From assembly GCF_016919445.1 (NCBI RefSeq), contig NZ_CP070356.1:3070001-3134000 (forward strand): a DNA stretch of 64,000 bases, read 5' to 3'. This document shows positions 27,078 through 35,062 of the stretch, piece after piece; position 1 is the first letter of the stretch; each line of letters opens with the position of its first letter. This DNA comes from Pseudomonas sp. PDNC002 (GTDB taxonomy: Bacteria; Pseudomonadota; Gammaproteobacteria; Pseudomonadales; Pseudomonadaceae). A program made the translations under genes and the position numbers. Below the pieces are notes generated by a model. It was not told where the DNA came from. It was given only the letters and a program-made list of their open reading frames with translations, and did no database searches.

Positions 27078-27168
27078 GTAGGAGCGGACCTTGTCCGCGA
27101 TGATTTCCCCGCCGCTCCGGCCAACCAGGGATCGCGGCTCGCCAATCGTGGAGAAGGTCCGCTCCTAC
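27078..27168. repeat. REP element pair, array unit 1
   Basis: GTAGGAGCGGACCTTGTCCG at the left and its inverse ending GGTCCGCTCCTAC at the right, with a shared 50-base middle (TTTCCCCGCCGCTCCGG). Two facing REP hairpins form a larger palindrome. The right arm has two changes (GTGGAGAAGG for GCGGACAAGG). Confidence 0.88.
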
Positions 27169-27437
27169 GCACCCTGAACATCTACCGGCATCGTCAATCA
27201 AACGTGCCCATCTCCGTTCCCACCTCAATCACCTCCACCCAGCTGCGCATTGCCTTGGCCGCCGGGGCTGACGCGCAAATACGCCCAATAGTCCGCTACT
27301 ACGCACCCTGAACGCGTAGCGGCATCGTCAATCGAACGTGCCCATCTCCGTTCCCATCTCGATCACCTCCACCCGGTTGCGGCCACTGCCTTGGGCGCCG
27401 GGGCTGACGCGCAAATACGCCCAGTAGCGCGCTTCTC

Positions 27438-27528
27438 GTAGGAGCGGACCTTGTCCGCGATCATTTCCCCGCCGCTCCGGCCAACCAGGAATCGCGGCTC
27501 GCCAATCGCGGACAAGGTCCGCTCCTAC
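27438..27528. repeat. REP element pair, array unit 3
   Basis: Same 91-base element as in unit 1, with complementary outer arms GCGGACCTTGTCCGCGA and TCGCGGACAAGGTCCGC. Confidence 0.88.
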
Positions 27529-27677
27529 GCACCCTGAACGCGTAGCGGCATCGTCAATCGAACGTGGCCATCTCCGTTCCCATCTCGATCACCTCTACCC
27601 GGTTGCGGCCACTGCCTTGGCCGGCAGCGCGCCACCGGGGGCTGACGCGCAAATACGCCCAGTAATGCGTGCTTCTC

Positions 27678-27768
27678 GTAGGAGCGGACCTTGTCCGCGA
27701 TCGTTTCCCCGCCGCTCCGGCCAACCAGGGATCGCGGCTCGCCAATCGCGGACAAGGTCCGCTCCTAC
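27678..27768. repeat. REP element pair, array unit 4
   Basis: Third copy of the 91-base element. It differs from the unit 3 copy at only a few bases in the middle part (TCGTTT for TCATTT, CAGGGA for CAGGAA). Confidence 0.88.
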
Positions 27769-27940
27769 GCACCCTGAACATCTACCGGCATCGTCAATCA
27801 AACGTGCCCATCTCCGTTCCCGCCTCGATCACCTCCACCCGGTCGTGGCCACCGCCTTGGCCGGCGGCGTGCCGCCGGGGCTGACGCGCAAATACTCCCA
27901 GTAGCGCGCTCCTACGCACCCTGAACGCGTAGCGGCATCG

Positions 27941-29242
27941 TCAATCGAACGTGCCCATCTCCGTTCCCACCTCGATCACTTCCACCCGGTTGCGGCCACT
28001 GGCCTTGGCCCGGTACAGCGCCTTGTCCGCAGCCGCGTAGAGACACGCATAGGTGCCCGGCACGCCGCTGTCCAGGCAGGCGATGCCGAAACTGGCGGTC
28101 AGGTAGAGCAGGCCGTCCTTCATTGGCAGCGGGGTTTCCTCCAGTAGCCGGCGGACCTTCTCGGCGATCAACCGTGCCTGGGGCTGTGAAGTATCCGGCA
28201 GCAACAGCAGGAACTCTTCGCCGCCCAGGCGCGCCACGCTGTCGCCATTGCGCGTGTGGTTGCGCAACAGGCTGGCGGTATGGCGGATCACTTCGTCGCC
28301 CAGCGGGTGGCCGTAGCGGTCGTTGATGAACTTGAAATGATCCAGGTCCACCATGAGCAGGCTGATGGGGGCCGGCTGCCGGGCCGCGCGGGACAGCTCC
28401 ATGTCCACCAACTGGTCAAACTGGCGGCGGTTGAACAGCCCGGTCAGCGGATCATGGCCGGCCAGGTATTCAAGTTGCCGGTTCTTTTCCTCCAGCTCCA
28501 GCCGCTGCTGGCGGAGGAACTTACGCTGGCGCAGGTTGCGCACATGGCCATGCCAGAGGATCAGCGAGAGGATCACGCCGATACCGCAGATGGTCAGGCC
28601 GCCCATCTGGTTGGAAAGCCGCAGCTGCGGGTTGGCCTGGGTGAAGGTCATCACCAGCTCGAATGCGGCCAGCGCGAGGATGTAGAGGATCACCGCCAGA
28701 CGCGGACGCAACAGGATGATCAGCGCGGTGGCCACCGAGGCCATGAGGAAGGGCGTGATGCTGCTGGTGACCTGCTGGTCCGCGCCGGTGATGGCGACGC
28801 CGAAGCCCAGTACCAGGGAAGCTCCCAGCACGGTGAGCAGTTGCATGTACCACAGCGGCGCGTCGCGGCGGGACGGGGAGGCGAGCCAGGCGAGGATGCC
28901 CAGCAGGCTGAACAGCAGCGCCATCGTGGCGTGCACGCGGATGATGTCCATCCGCCAGCCGTCATGTTCGGGGCTCGAACCCTGCAGGTTGAGCCAGAAC
29001 ACGACGATATGGATCAGGTCGAACGGCACGGCCAGCGCGGCTGAAAAGGTCAGGCGCCGGAGGTTTTCCCGGGCGATGGGCTGCGCCAGCGTATCGTTGA
29101 TCGCGATGGCGTGGTGCAGACGCTGCTGCAACGTCCTGGACACGGGCTCGGGTCCTCCTGCGCGGGTGCCGGGCAGTTGCAGGATAGACAGGCTGCGCGA
29201 TGCTGTCGTGGGGATCGAGTGACGTGGTGACTGATGAGTCAC
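27941..29242 (-). CDS. Membrane diguanylate cyclase (GGDEF)
   Basis: 433 aa. A polar N-terminal stretch (1-60) is followed by five or six membrane segments (about 70-240), a short coiled coil (RQQRLELEEKNRQLEYLAGHD) and a GGDEF domain with the active-site loop RLGGEEF. The GGEEF signature is catalytically competent, so the protein should make cyclic di-GMP. I see no RxxD inhibitory site at the expected place with certainty. Its 3' end is the source of the repeated segments in the adjacent array. Exact start uncertain; other in-frame codons exist in the first 60 residues. Confidence 0.9.
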   Translation of the reverse strand: MTHQSPRHSIPTTASRSLSILQLPGTRAGGPEPVSRTLQQRLHHAIAINDTLAQPIARENLRRLTFSAALAVPFDLIHIVVFWLNLQGSSPEHDGWRMDIIRVHATMALLFSLLGILAWLASPSRRDAPLWYMQLLTVLGASLVLGFGVAITGADQQVTSSITPFLMASVATALIILLRPRLAVILYILALAAFELVMTFTQANPQLRLSNQMGGLTICGIGVILSLILWHGHVRNLRQRKFLRQQRLELEEKNRQLEYLAGHDPLTGLFNRRQFDQLVDMELSRAARQPAPISLLMVDLDHFKFINDRYGHPLGDEVIRHTASLLRNHTRNGDSVARLGGEEFLLLLPDTSQPQARLIAEKVRRLLEETPLPMKDGLLYLTASFGIACLDSGVPGTYACLYAAADKALYRAKASGRNRVEVIEVGTEMGTFD

Positions 29243-29374
29243 GTGGGATAGTCAGAGCCCGCCATAAAGAAACATCTGGGTTGAGCAACAAATTGGCCTG
29301 GAACATTGTCGGATAATCCCTCCGCGGGCATAGTCCGCAACCCAATTCGTTCAAGGGGCCCCAAGGATCACGCC

Positions 29375-30088
29375 ATGAATAGAGTGCAACGCCTGTCGGC
29401 GGAACAAGGTCTGGATGCGGAGCGCGCGCTGCTGGACTCTACCTTCGCCGGCCAGCGCGACAGCGGCCTGCTGTTCTGGCGCCCGCGGGAGCAATCCCTG
29501 GTGATGCCCCGCCGCCTGAGTCGCCTGGAAGGCTTTGCCAGTGCCGAGAACGCCTGTGCGGAACTGGGTTGGCCGATTGCCCTGCGCGATACTGGCGGCG
29601 AGCCGGTGCCGCAATCCGCCGCGGTGCTCAACGTGGCGCTGGTCTATGCGATCCCGCCCAGCGACAACGAGCAGACGCGCATCGAGACCGCCTACCTGCG
29701 CCTCTGCCAACCGCTCTGCGACTGGCTGGCCGCGCTCGGCCTCGATCCGGGTCTGGGGGAAGTGGAGGGCGCTTTCTGCGATGGTCGCTATAACGTCAAC
29801 CTGGCGGGGCGCAAGCTGGTCGGCACCGCCCAGCGCTGGCGCCGCCGGCCGAGCGATGGCCGCTACGTGGTACTGGCCCACGGTGCCATCCTGATGGAGA
29901 ACCAGCGCGAGCCGATGGTCGCCGCGGTCAACGCCTTCTACGAGAACTGCGGACTCGAGGTTCGCGTGCGCGCCACCAGCCATGTGGCGCTGGGCGAACG
30001 CTACGAGCAACCCTGGGATCAGGTGGATGCACTGGCCGGGCAGTTCCAGCGCCATCTGCTGGCTGAAGGCATAGCGCTGGATGTGTGA
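29375..30088 (+). CDS. Lipoate-protein ligase A family protein
   Basis: 237 aa, BPL/LplA-type fold. Motifs include GLLFWRPREQSLVMPRR near the start, the acyl-adenylate region RYNVNLAGRKLVGTAQRWRR near 150-170, and a hydrophobic strand VVLAHGAILM. Such proteins transfer lipoate or octanoate to E2/H proteins; some only transfer between carriers. AAGGA at 29363-29367 sets the ATG at 29375. It precedes the Kef-type gene by 64 bases. Confidence 0.8.
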   Translation: MNRVQRLSAEQGLDAERALLDSTFAGQRDSGLLFWRPREQSLVMPRRLSRLEGFASAENACAELGWPIALRDTGGEPVPQSAAVLNVALVYAIPPSDNEQTRIETAYLRLCQPLCDWLAALGLDPGLGEVEGAFCDGRYNVNLAGRKLVGTAQRWRRRPSDGRYVVLAHGAILMENQREPMVAAVNAFYENCGLEVRVRATSHVALGERYEQPWDQVDALAGQFQRHLLAEGIALDV

Positions 30089-30152
30089 CCGGAATCTGTA
30101 CGACATGGGTGGATCTTCGCTTCGCCCCAACCCTTCCAAGGAGTCTTGATAC

Positions 30153-31967
30153 ATGGAACATGGGACGAATTACCTGCAGTCCACGGTGGTCTTCCTGATC
30201 GCCGCAGTGTTCATGGTGCCGTTGGCCAAGCGCCTGCAACTGGGTGCTGTGCTGGGCTACCTGCTCGCCGGGGTGATCATCGGGCCGTACCTGCTGGGCC
30301 TGATCGACAACCCGGACAGCGTCGCCAGCCTGTCCGAGCTGGGCGTGGTATTGCTGCTCTTCATCATCGGCCTGGAGCTGTCGCCCAAGCGCCTGTGGGT
30401 GATGCGCAAGCAGGTGTTCGGCGTGGGACTCGCGCAGGTGCTGCTCACCGCGCTGGCCCTGGCGAGCCTGGCGGTGCTGGTATTCGAGCTGCCGCTCAAT
30501 ACCGCCGTGGTGATTGGTGGCGGCCTGGCGCTGTCGTCCACTGCCTTCGGCCTGCAGATCCTCGCCGAGCGCAAGGAACTCAACAGCCCCTACGGACGTC
30601 TGGCATTCGCCATCCTGCTGTTCCAGGACATCGCCGCGATCCCGCTGATCGCCATGATCCCGCTGCTGGGCGCGCGCGCCGATTCAGGTGCGCCTGGGGG
30701 GGACCTGGCCCACGTCATGGAAGTGGTCGGCAGCATCGCCGTGGTGGTGATTGGTGGCCGCTTCCTGCTGCGTCCGGTGTTCCGCTCGGTGGCGCGTACC
30801 GGCCAGGCCGACCTGTCCACCGCCACCGCATTGCTGGTGGTGGTCGGGACCGCGTGGCTGATGGAAGAGGCCGGCGTCTCCATGGGCCTGGGCGCCTTCC
30901 TCGCCGGCCTGCTGCTGGCCGATTCCGAATACCGCCATGAGCTGGAAGCGCAGATCGAGCCGTTCAAGGGCCTGCTGCTGGGGCTGTTCTTCATCAGCGT
31001 GGGCATGAGCGCCGACCTGAGCCTGCTGAAAAGCGAACCGATACGGGTGATCGGCCTGACCCTGTTGCTGGTGGCGATCAAGCTGCCGCTGCTGTTCCTC
31101 ATCGGACGGCTGGCTGGCGGGCTGGACAAGGTATCCGCGATCCGTCTCGGCGTGCTGCTGGGGGCTGGCGGCGAGTTCGCCTTCGTGGTGTTCAAGCTGG
31201 CGCTGGCCCAGGGCCTGCTGGATGCCGACCTGCATGCGCTGCTGGTGCTGGGCATCACCCTGTCGATGGCGATGACTCCGCTGATGGTGCTGGCCCTGGC
31301 GCGTGGCATCAAGCCCAAGCCGGCCGTGCTGCGCGAGCCTCCGCCGGAATACCGCCAGTTGCCCGACGATGCGCCGCGCGTGGTGATCGCCGGTATGGGC
31401 CGGATGGGCCAGGTGGTCGCTCGTATCATGCGTGCCCAGGGCGTGCCCTTCGTGGCGCTGGACACGTCGGTGGACACCATCGAATTGACCCGCAGTTACG
31501 GCAACATCCCGATCTTCTACGGTGATCCGCTGCGCCCGGAGATTCTCCGCGCCGCCCAGGTGGAGAAGGCCGAATTCTTCGTCGTCGCCACCGACGATCC
31601 GCAGACCAACATCGAGACCGCGCGGCTGGTGCGCAAGCTCTACCCGCACATCAAGGTCATCGGCCGGGCACGCAACCGCCAGCACGTCTATCACCTGCTG
31701 GACGTCGACGCGACGCCGGTGCGCGAGACCTTCCACTCCAGCCTGGAGATGAGTCGCCTGTTGCTCACCGGCCTTGGCTTGAACGAAGAACAGGTGGGCG
31801 CGCGCATCCGCCGCTTCAAGCGCCACGACGAAGCGGTGCTGATGGCCCAGTATCGCGTCTACGACGACGAGAAGGCGGTGATCCAGACCGCCCGCGAAGC
31901 GCGCAAGGAGCTGGAAACCTTGTTCGAGGCGGATCACCTGGAAGACCAGGGCATCGGCCACCACTGA
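30153..31967 (+). CDS. Kef-type K+/H+ antiporter with TrkA-N domain
   Basis: 604 aa. About 12 membrane segments of the CPA2 family fill residues 5-385 (GYLLAGVIIGPYLLG, FLAGLLLADSEYRHE, GAGGEFAFVVFKLA). A TrkA-N/RCK nucleotide-binding domain follows at about 405-520 (VVIAGMGRMGQVVARIM, FYGDPLRPEIL). The layout matches KefB/KefC, glutathione-gated potassium efflux systems that protect against electrophiles. No kefF/G-like ancillary gene is adjacent here. AAGGAG lies just upstream of the ATG. Confidence 0.9.
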   Translation: MEHGTNYLQSTVVFLIAAVFMVPLAKRLQLGAVLGYLLAGVIIGPYLLGLIDNPDSVASLSELGVVLLLFIIGLELSPKRLWVMRKQVFGVGLAQVLLTALALASLAVLVFELPLNTAVVIGGGLALSSTAFGLQILAERKELNSPYGRLAFAILLFQDIAAIPLIAMIPLLGARADSGAPGGDLAHVMEVVGSIAVVVIGGRFLLRPVFRSVARTGQADLSTATALLVVVGTAWLMEEAGVSMGLGAFLAGLLLADSEYRHELEAQIEPFKGLLLGLFFISVGMSADLSLLKSEPIRVIGLTLLLVAIKLPLLFLIGRLAGGLDKVSAIRLGVLLGAGGEFAFVVFKLALAQGLLDADLHALLVLGITLSMAMTPLMVLALARGIKPKPAVLREPPPEYRQLPDDAPRVVIAGMGRMGQVVARIMRAQGVPFVALDTSVDTIELTRSYGNIPIFYGDPLRPEILRAAQVEKAEFFVVATDDPQTNIETARLVRKLYPHIKVIGRARNRQHVYHLLDVDATPVRETFHSSLEMSRLLLTGLGLNEEQVGARIRRFKRHDEAVLMAQYRVYDDEKAVIQTAREARKELETLFEADHLEDQGIGHH

Positions 31968-32049
31968 CCGGCCATTCCGCGCATCGATAGTGCTGGGGCG
32001 GACCGTCCGCCCCGGCGCATCCTCGGGCCTTTGCAACGGAGGCCCTTCG

Positions 32050-32883
32050 ATGAGCGACTACCGCACTTTCACCCGTGAAGACCGCGACGGCGTAGCCGTG
32101 GTGAGCTTCCAGCACCCGCCGATCAACCTGATCGACCGCGCGATGGTCATCGACCTGCTGCACCTGGCCGATGAACTGGAGCGCGATGGCGATACCCGCG
32201 TCGTGCTGTTCCGCAGTGCCAACCCGGACTTCTTCCTCGCCCACTACGATCTAGGCAGCCAGCTCGACGCGCCGCCGATGAAGCTGCCGGCCGGCATGGT
32301 CAGCCCGCTCAGCGCGCTGTTCAGCCGTTTCAGCCGGCTGCCGCAGGTGACCATCGGTGAGCTGAGCGGCCGCGCCCGCGGCGCCGGCAGCGAATTCCTG
32401 CTGGCGCTGGACATGCGCTTCGCCTCCCGTGAGCGTGCGCTGCTCGGTCAGCCTGAAGTGGCCGTCGGCCTGTTGCCGGGCGCGGGCGGTACGGTGCGAT
32501 TGGCGCAACTGCTGGGGCGGGGCAGGGCGCTGGAGGTCTGCCTGGGCGGCGAGGATTTCGACGCGGACACGGCCGAACGCTACGGCTGGATCAACCGCGC
32601 CGTGGCGGATGCCGAGCTGGGGGACTTCTGTGATCGGCTGGCGCGACGCATCGCCACTTTCCCGGCGGCGGGTGTCGCCCATGTGAAGGCGGTGGTGGAG
32701 CAGGTGGTGGCGGCGGATCAGACGGCACTGGTGGAGGAATCGCAGCGCTTCGTCGGTGACATGTCCGCACCCGGAACGGTGGAGCGGGTGCGCTGGATGA
32801 TGGACAACGGTGGCCAGCGGGACGGGGAGCTCGAACGCGACCTGGGGGCCGCGCTCGGGCGGTATCCGCAGGCCGTCGATTGA
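32050..32883 (+). CDS. Enoyl-CoA hydratase/isomerase family protein
   Basis: 277 aa crotonase fold. Residues FRSANPDFFLAHYDLG and LSGRARGAGSEFLLALDMRFAS form the usual oxyanion-hole region, and PEVAVGLLPGAGGTVRL the adjacent helix. The two catalytic glutamates of hydratases are not both obvious, so dehydration chemistry is not assured. CGGAGG at 32036-32042 sets the start. Substrate unknown; no beta-oxidation genes are adjacent. Confidence 0.82.
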   Translation: MSDYRTFTREDRDGVAVVSFQHPPINLIDRAMVIDLLHLADELERDGDTRVVLFRSANPDFFLAHYDLGSQLDAPPMKLPAGMVSPLSALFSRFSRLPQVTIGELSGRARGAGSEFLLALDMRFASRERALLGQPEVAVGLLPGAGGTVRLAQLLGRGRALEVCLGGEDFDADTAERYGWINRAVADAELGDFCDRLARRIATFPAAGVAHVKAVVEQVVAADQTALVEESQRFVGDMSAPGTVERVRWMMDNGGQRDGELERDLGAALGRYPQAVD

Positions 32884-32884
32884 G

Positions 32885-33142
32885 TCAGGCGGCTACCTTC
32901 CCCAGCACCGGCACACCCTGCAGCGGCTCGGCCAATTGGCGCTTCACGGCGGGCAGCGGCTGGCGGCTTGCCGCGGGGCGACGGTCCGGGATGCGGATGG
33001 CGGCTTTCGGCGAGCGCAGGGTCAGGAGGGTGATGACGCTGATCAGCAGCACGGTGGCGAGCACCACGCTGGCCAGGGCGACGTACAGCAGCAGCTCAAC
33101 CAGGGAGCCGACGAGCAACAGGAAATCGAGAATGACTTGCAT
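32885..33142 (-). CDS. Small membrane protein
   Basis: 85 aa. One long hydrophobic region, probably two close membrane segments (about 3-45: LDFLLLVGSLVELLLYVALASVV), then a basic Pro/Arg-rich tail. A GAGGA ribosome site precedes the ATG at 33142; a longer in-frame reading to 33274 lacks one. No family recognised. Confidence 0.6.
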   Translation of the reverse strand: MQVILDFLLLVGSLVELLLYVALASVVLATVLLISVITLLTLRSPKAAIRIPDRRPAASRQPLPAVKRQLAEPLQGVPVLGKVAA

Positions 33143-33590
33143 GGTGGTGTCCTCTTGACGATCCGTTGGGGGCGTCTCGCGAGTAGCTCGTTCGCCCCTG
33201 CGGCCCGACTGCGGGGCCGGCGAATCTCCTGCCAGCGAGTTGATGGGGCAAAGATGCCGCGCACGGACTATCAAGAGAACTGAATGTGTCGACTGGTGAC
33301 TATCGACGTTATCGATAGCGGCTGGAAGTCGCGTGGTAGAGAGGTTCTGGCTCGTGGGAAGACACCGCGCTCCTGCAACGTCAACAGCCCCTCACCCTAA
33401 CCCTGGCTGCGCGCCCCCGCTCCTCAAGCGGGAGAGGGGACCGTTCGGTGCAGGATGAGATCACAGCGTCAGCCGGCGCGGTCTGCGCCCTCTCCTCCTG
33501 GAGCGGGGCGCGCAGCCAGGGTTGGGGTGAGGGCACGGAATTGGCACCGATTCCGCCGACGAAGACAGCCTCGCTGTCAGAAATACCGGA
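33143..33590. other. Intergenic region with a dispersed repeat copy
   Basis: 448 bases. The left part (33143-33386) upstream of the small membrane gene shows no gene. The right part holds a reverse-oriented copy of the dispersed repeat described at 33387-33580. Confidence 0.75.
33387..33580 (-). repeat. Dispersed repeat, copy 1 (reverse)
   Basis: Read on the minus strand it ends CCGAACGGTCCCCTCTCCCG and then GGTTAGGGTGAGGG, matching copies 2 and 3. An internal GCGCGCAGCCAGGGTT occurs twice, giving two GTGAGGG ends. The outer parts are less conserved. Short reading frames in it (such as one beginning MQDE) are not believed to be genes. Confidence 0.75.
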
Positions 33591-34313
33591 TCAGAACTTC
33601 TCGCCCGGCTGCAGGAAGCGCCATTGGCCGGCGGGCAGCTTGCCCATGGCTACGCCGCCCAGGCGCAGTCGGCGGATCGAGACGGCATGCAGGCCGACCG
33701 CGCGGCACATGGCGGCGATCTGCCCGGGACGGAACTGCTTGCCGGCGAAGCGCAGGCGGGTCTCGCTCTGCCAGCTGACCTTCAGCGGTGGCAGCTCGCG
33801 GCCATCGATGACCAGGCCGCGACAGAGGCGCTTGAGACCGTTGTCGGCGATCTGGCCGGTCACCTCGACCACGTACTCGTGTTCGAGTTTGTCCGCCTCG
33901 TCCACCAGGCGGCGCTGCACGCCACGGCTCTGGGTATACACCAGCAGGCCGCTGGCATCGGTTTCCAGCGGCGTGGTGTTGAGTTGGTGGCCGAAGTGCT
34001 TGCGCAGCAGGCGTTGCTGCAGGTTGTCCTCGCCCCAGCGCTTGTCCGGCGTCAGCAGTTGCTGCGCGGAGTTGGCGCCGTTGCCGCTGCCGAAGCCGAC
34101 CGGCTTGTGCACCAGGATGGTCACCGGGGGAATCGGCTCGGGCGAGGCGCCGGGCAGCAGTTCGATGCGCTGGGTATCGACCTTGAATTGCGGCTCCTCC
34201 ACGCGCTGGCCGTCCACGGTGACCCAGCCGCCCTCGATGTACAGCTCGGCTTCGCGGCGCGAACAGGGCAGCAGCTCGGCGAGGCGCTTGGAGAGGCGGA
34301 TGGCTTCGGACAT
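33591..34313 (-). CDS. S4-domain RNA pseudouridine synthase-like protein with altered active site
   Basis: 240 aa. An S4 RNA-binding domain (RLSKRLAELLPCSRREAE, GGWVTVDGQRV) precedes an RsuA/RluF-type catalytic domain (YVVEVTGQIADNGL, LRRLRLGGVAMGKLPAGQWR). The position of the universal motif GRLDxxTxGLL reads TPLETDASGLL, so by alignment on the Gly-Leu the catalytic Asp is Glu and the preceding Arg is Pro. The start at 34313 gives MSEAIRLSKR. It may be a pseudoenzyme RNA-binding protein. Confidence 0.8.
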   Translation of the reverse strand: MSEAIRLSKRLAELLPCSRREAELYIEGGWVTVDGQRVEEPQFKVDTQRIELLPGASPEPIPPVTILVHKPVGFGSGNGANSAQQLLTPDKRWGEDNLQQRLLRKHFGHQLNTTPLETDASGLLVYTQSRGVQRRLVDEADKLEHEYVVEVTGQIADNGLKRLCRGLVIDGRELPPLKVSWQSETRLRFAGKQFRPGQIAAMCRAVGLHAVSIRRLRLGGVAMGKLPAGQWRFLQPGEKF

Positions 34314-34417
34314 GACGGGTAACCAGAGAATGGAAAGCGGCCATTGTAACCGCAAGCCGGCGGAATGATCCGCGCCATCGCCGGTCACAGCTTCTGACGA
34401 AGCGGCGAGGAAGCACG

Positions 34418-35041
34418 ATGCGGATCACCCTGATCGACGGGCTGGGCTGGGACCTGGACGAACACGGCAGCGGCGGCCTGACCAACAAACGCGGCGACAA
34501 GGTGCACCTGCGCCAGGGCGACATGGACGGGGCATGCGGGCCCTACTGCCTGGTGATGGCGATGCTCGCCCGCAACCAGCTCGCTCGTCGCCAGGCCAAG
34601 GGATTGGTGCCGGTGGATTCGCGGACGCGCTACGGGCGGCTGATGGAAGCGCTGAACGAGCACGAGACGCTGGTGCGGGTCGGCACCACCGGCGCGGACC
34701 TGCTGGAACTGCTCAAGGTCATCAGCGACAAGGAATACCGCGTCGAGCGCGGCAATGGCGTGCGGATGGTCGAACTGACGCGCCGCCACCTGGAGGAAAA
34801 CATCCCGGTGGTGCTCGGTTTCCACGGCCGCAAGGACAGCGACATCCGCCACTGGTGCCTGGCGGTGGGGATGAGCGACGACGCCTTCTTCCTTCTCGAC
34901 CCGGCCCATGATCTGCAGCGCGGCCTGGCCTGGAATGCGGTGCTCACCACCCAGGCCCACGGCTCGCGCTTCGGTTATCGCTACCTCAACGCCAAGGGCA
35001 CCTGGGCGGTGACGCTCAAGGAGATGGTGGCGCTGCTCTGA
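34418..35041 (+). CDS. Papain-fold (C39-like) putative cysteine protease
   Basis: 207 aa, no signal peptide. The segment DMDGACGPYCLVMAML places Cys40 at the start of a helix, as in papain-like and C39-type proteins. Later come RHWCLAVGMSDDAFFLLDPA (candidate His and Asp). It stands alone; there is no ABC transporter or peptide precursor beside it, so a bacteriocin-processing role is not supported. Fold assignment is by motif only. Confidence 0.6.
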   Translation: MRITLIDGLGWDLDEHGSGGLTNKRGDKVHLRQGDMDGACGPYCLVMAMLARNQLARRQAKGLVPVDSRTRYGRLMEALNEHETLVRVGTTGADLLELLKVISDKEYRVERGNGVRMVELTRRHLEENIPVVLGFHGRKDSDIRHWCLAVGMSDDAFFLLDPAHDLQRGLAWNAVLTTQAHGSRFGYRYLNAKGTWAVTLKEMVALL

Positions 35042-35062
35042 GTCGTTCCTGTCGAAGGGCGC

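Larger units (their letters stand above)
27194..27861 (-). pseudogene. Four partial copies of the diguanylate cyclase 3' end
   Basis: Segments at about 27194-27260, 27329-27394, 27553-27620 and 27793-27861 match the final 22 or so codons of the cyclase (ending GRNRVEVIEVGTEMGTFD), including its stop. They differ at only a few bases, for example the codon before the stop region (CAAACG or CGAACG). They break off at the same place, GCCTTGGCC, within the cyclase reading frame. Confidence 0.88.
27259..27904 (+). pseudogene. Four partial copies of the lipoprotein gene 3' end
   Basis: Copies end with in-place stop codons at 27289-27291 (TAG), 27425-27427 (TAG), 27663-27665 (TAA) and 27902-27904 (TAG). 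Each matches the native tail GGGGCTGACGCGCAAGTACG with an A for G change in the Lys codon (AAA for AAG is shared by all four copies). The two longer copies begin at about 27621 and 27861 and reach back to the native position near 27027. Confidence 0.88.
27026..28008. repeat. Tandem array built from two convergent gene ends
   Basis: Five units. Each contains, in order, the 3' end of the lipoprotein gene, an optional REP hairpin, the core ACGCACCCTGAAC, and the antisense 3' end of the diguanylate cyclase gene. The cyclase-tail segments start at 27194, 27329, 27553, 27793 and 27941 (the last is the real gene), giving spacings of 135, 224, 240 and 148. The long spacings hold a REP hairpin and the short ones lack it. 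Two sequence types of the core occur: type A (ACATCTACCGG) in units 1 and 4, type B (ACGCGTAGCGG) in units 2, 3 and 5. No gene is interrupted. This accounts for the whole 873-base gap. Confidence 0.92.

Noticed and set aside
27525..27904. Small reading frames inside the repeat array (three on the minus strand, two on the plus strand)
   Set aside because: They are chance frames formed by the repeated gene tails and REP arms; they change with unit composition and have no ribosome sites.
27078..27940. CRISPR array
   Set aside because: Repeats are regular at first sight, but the units are 135-240 bases, the intervals are themselves repeated, and the units are traceable to gene ends and REP. No cas genes are present.
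33448..34368. Plus-strand frame of 306 codons beginning MQDE
   Set aside because: It starts in the dispersed repeat and continues antisense to the S4-domain gene. The same MQDE start appears in the other repeat copies, which shows it belongs to the repeat.
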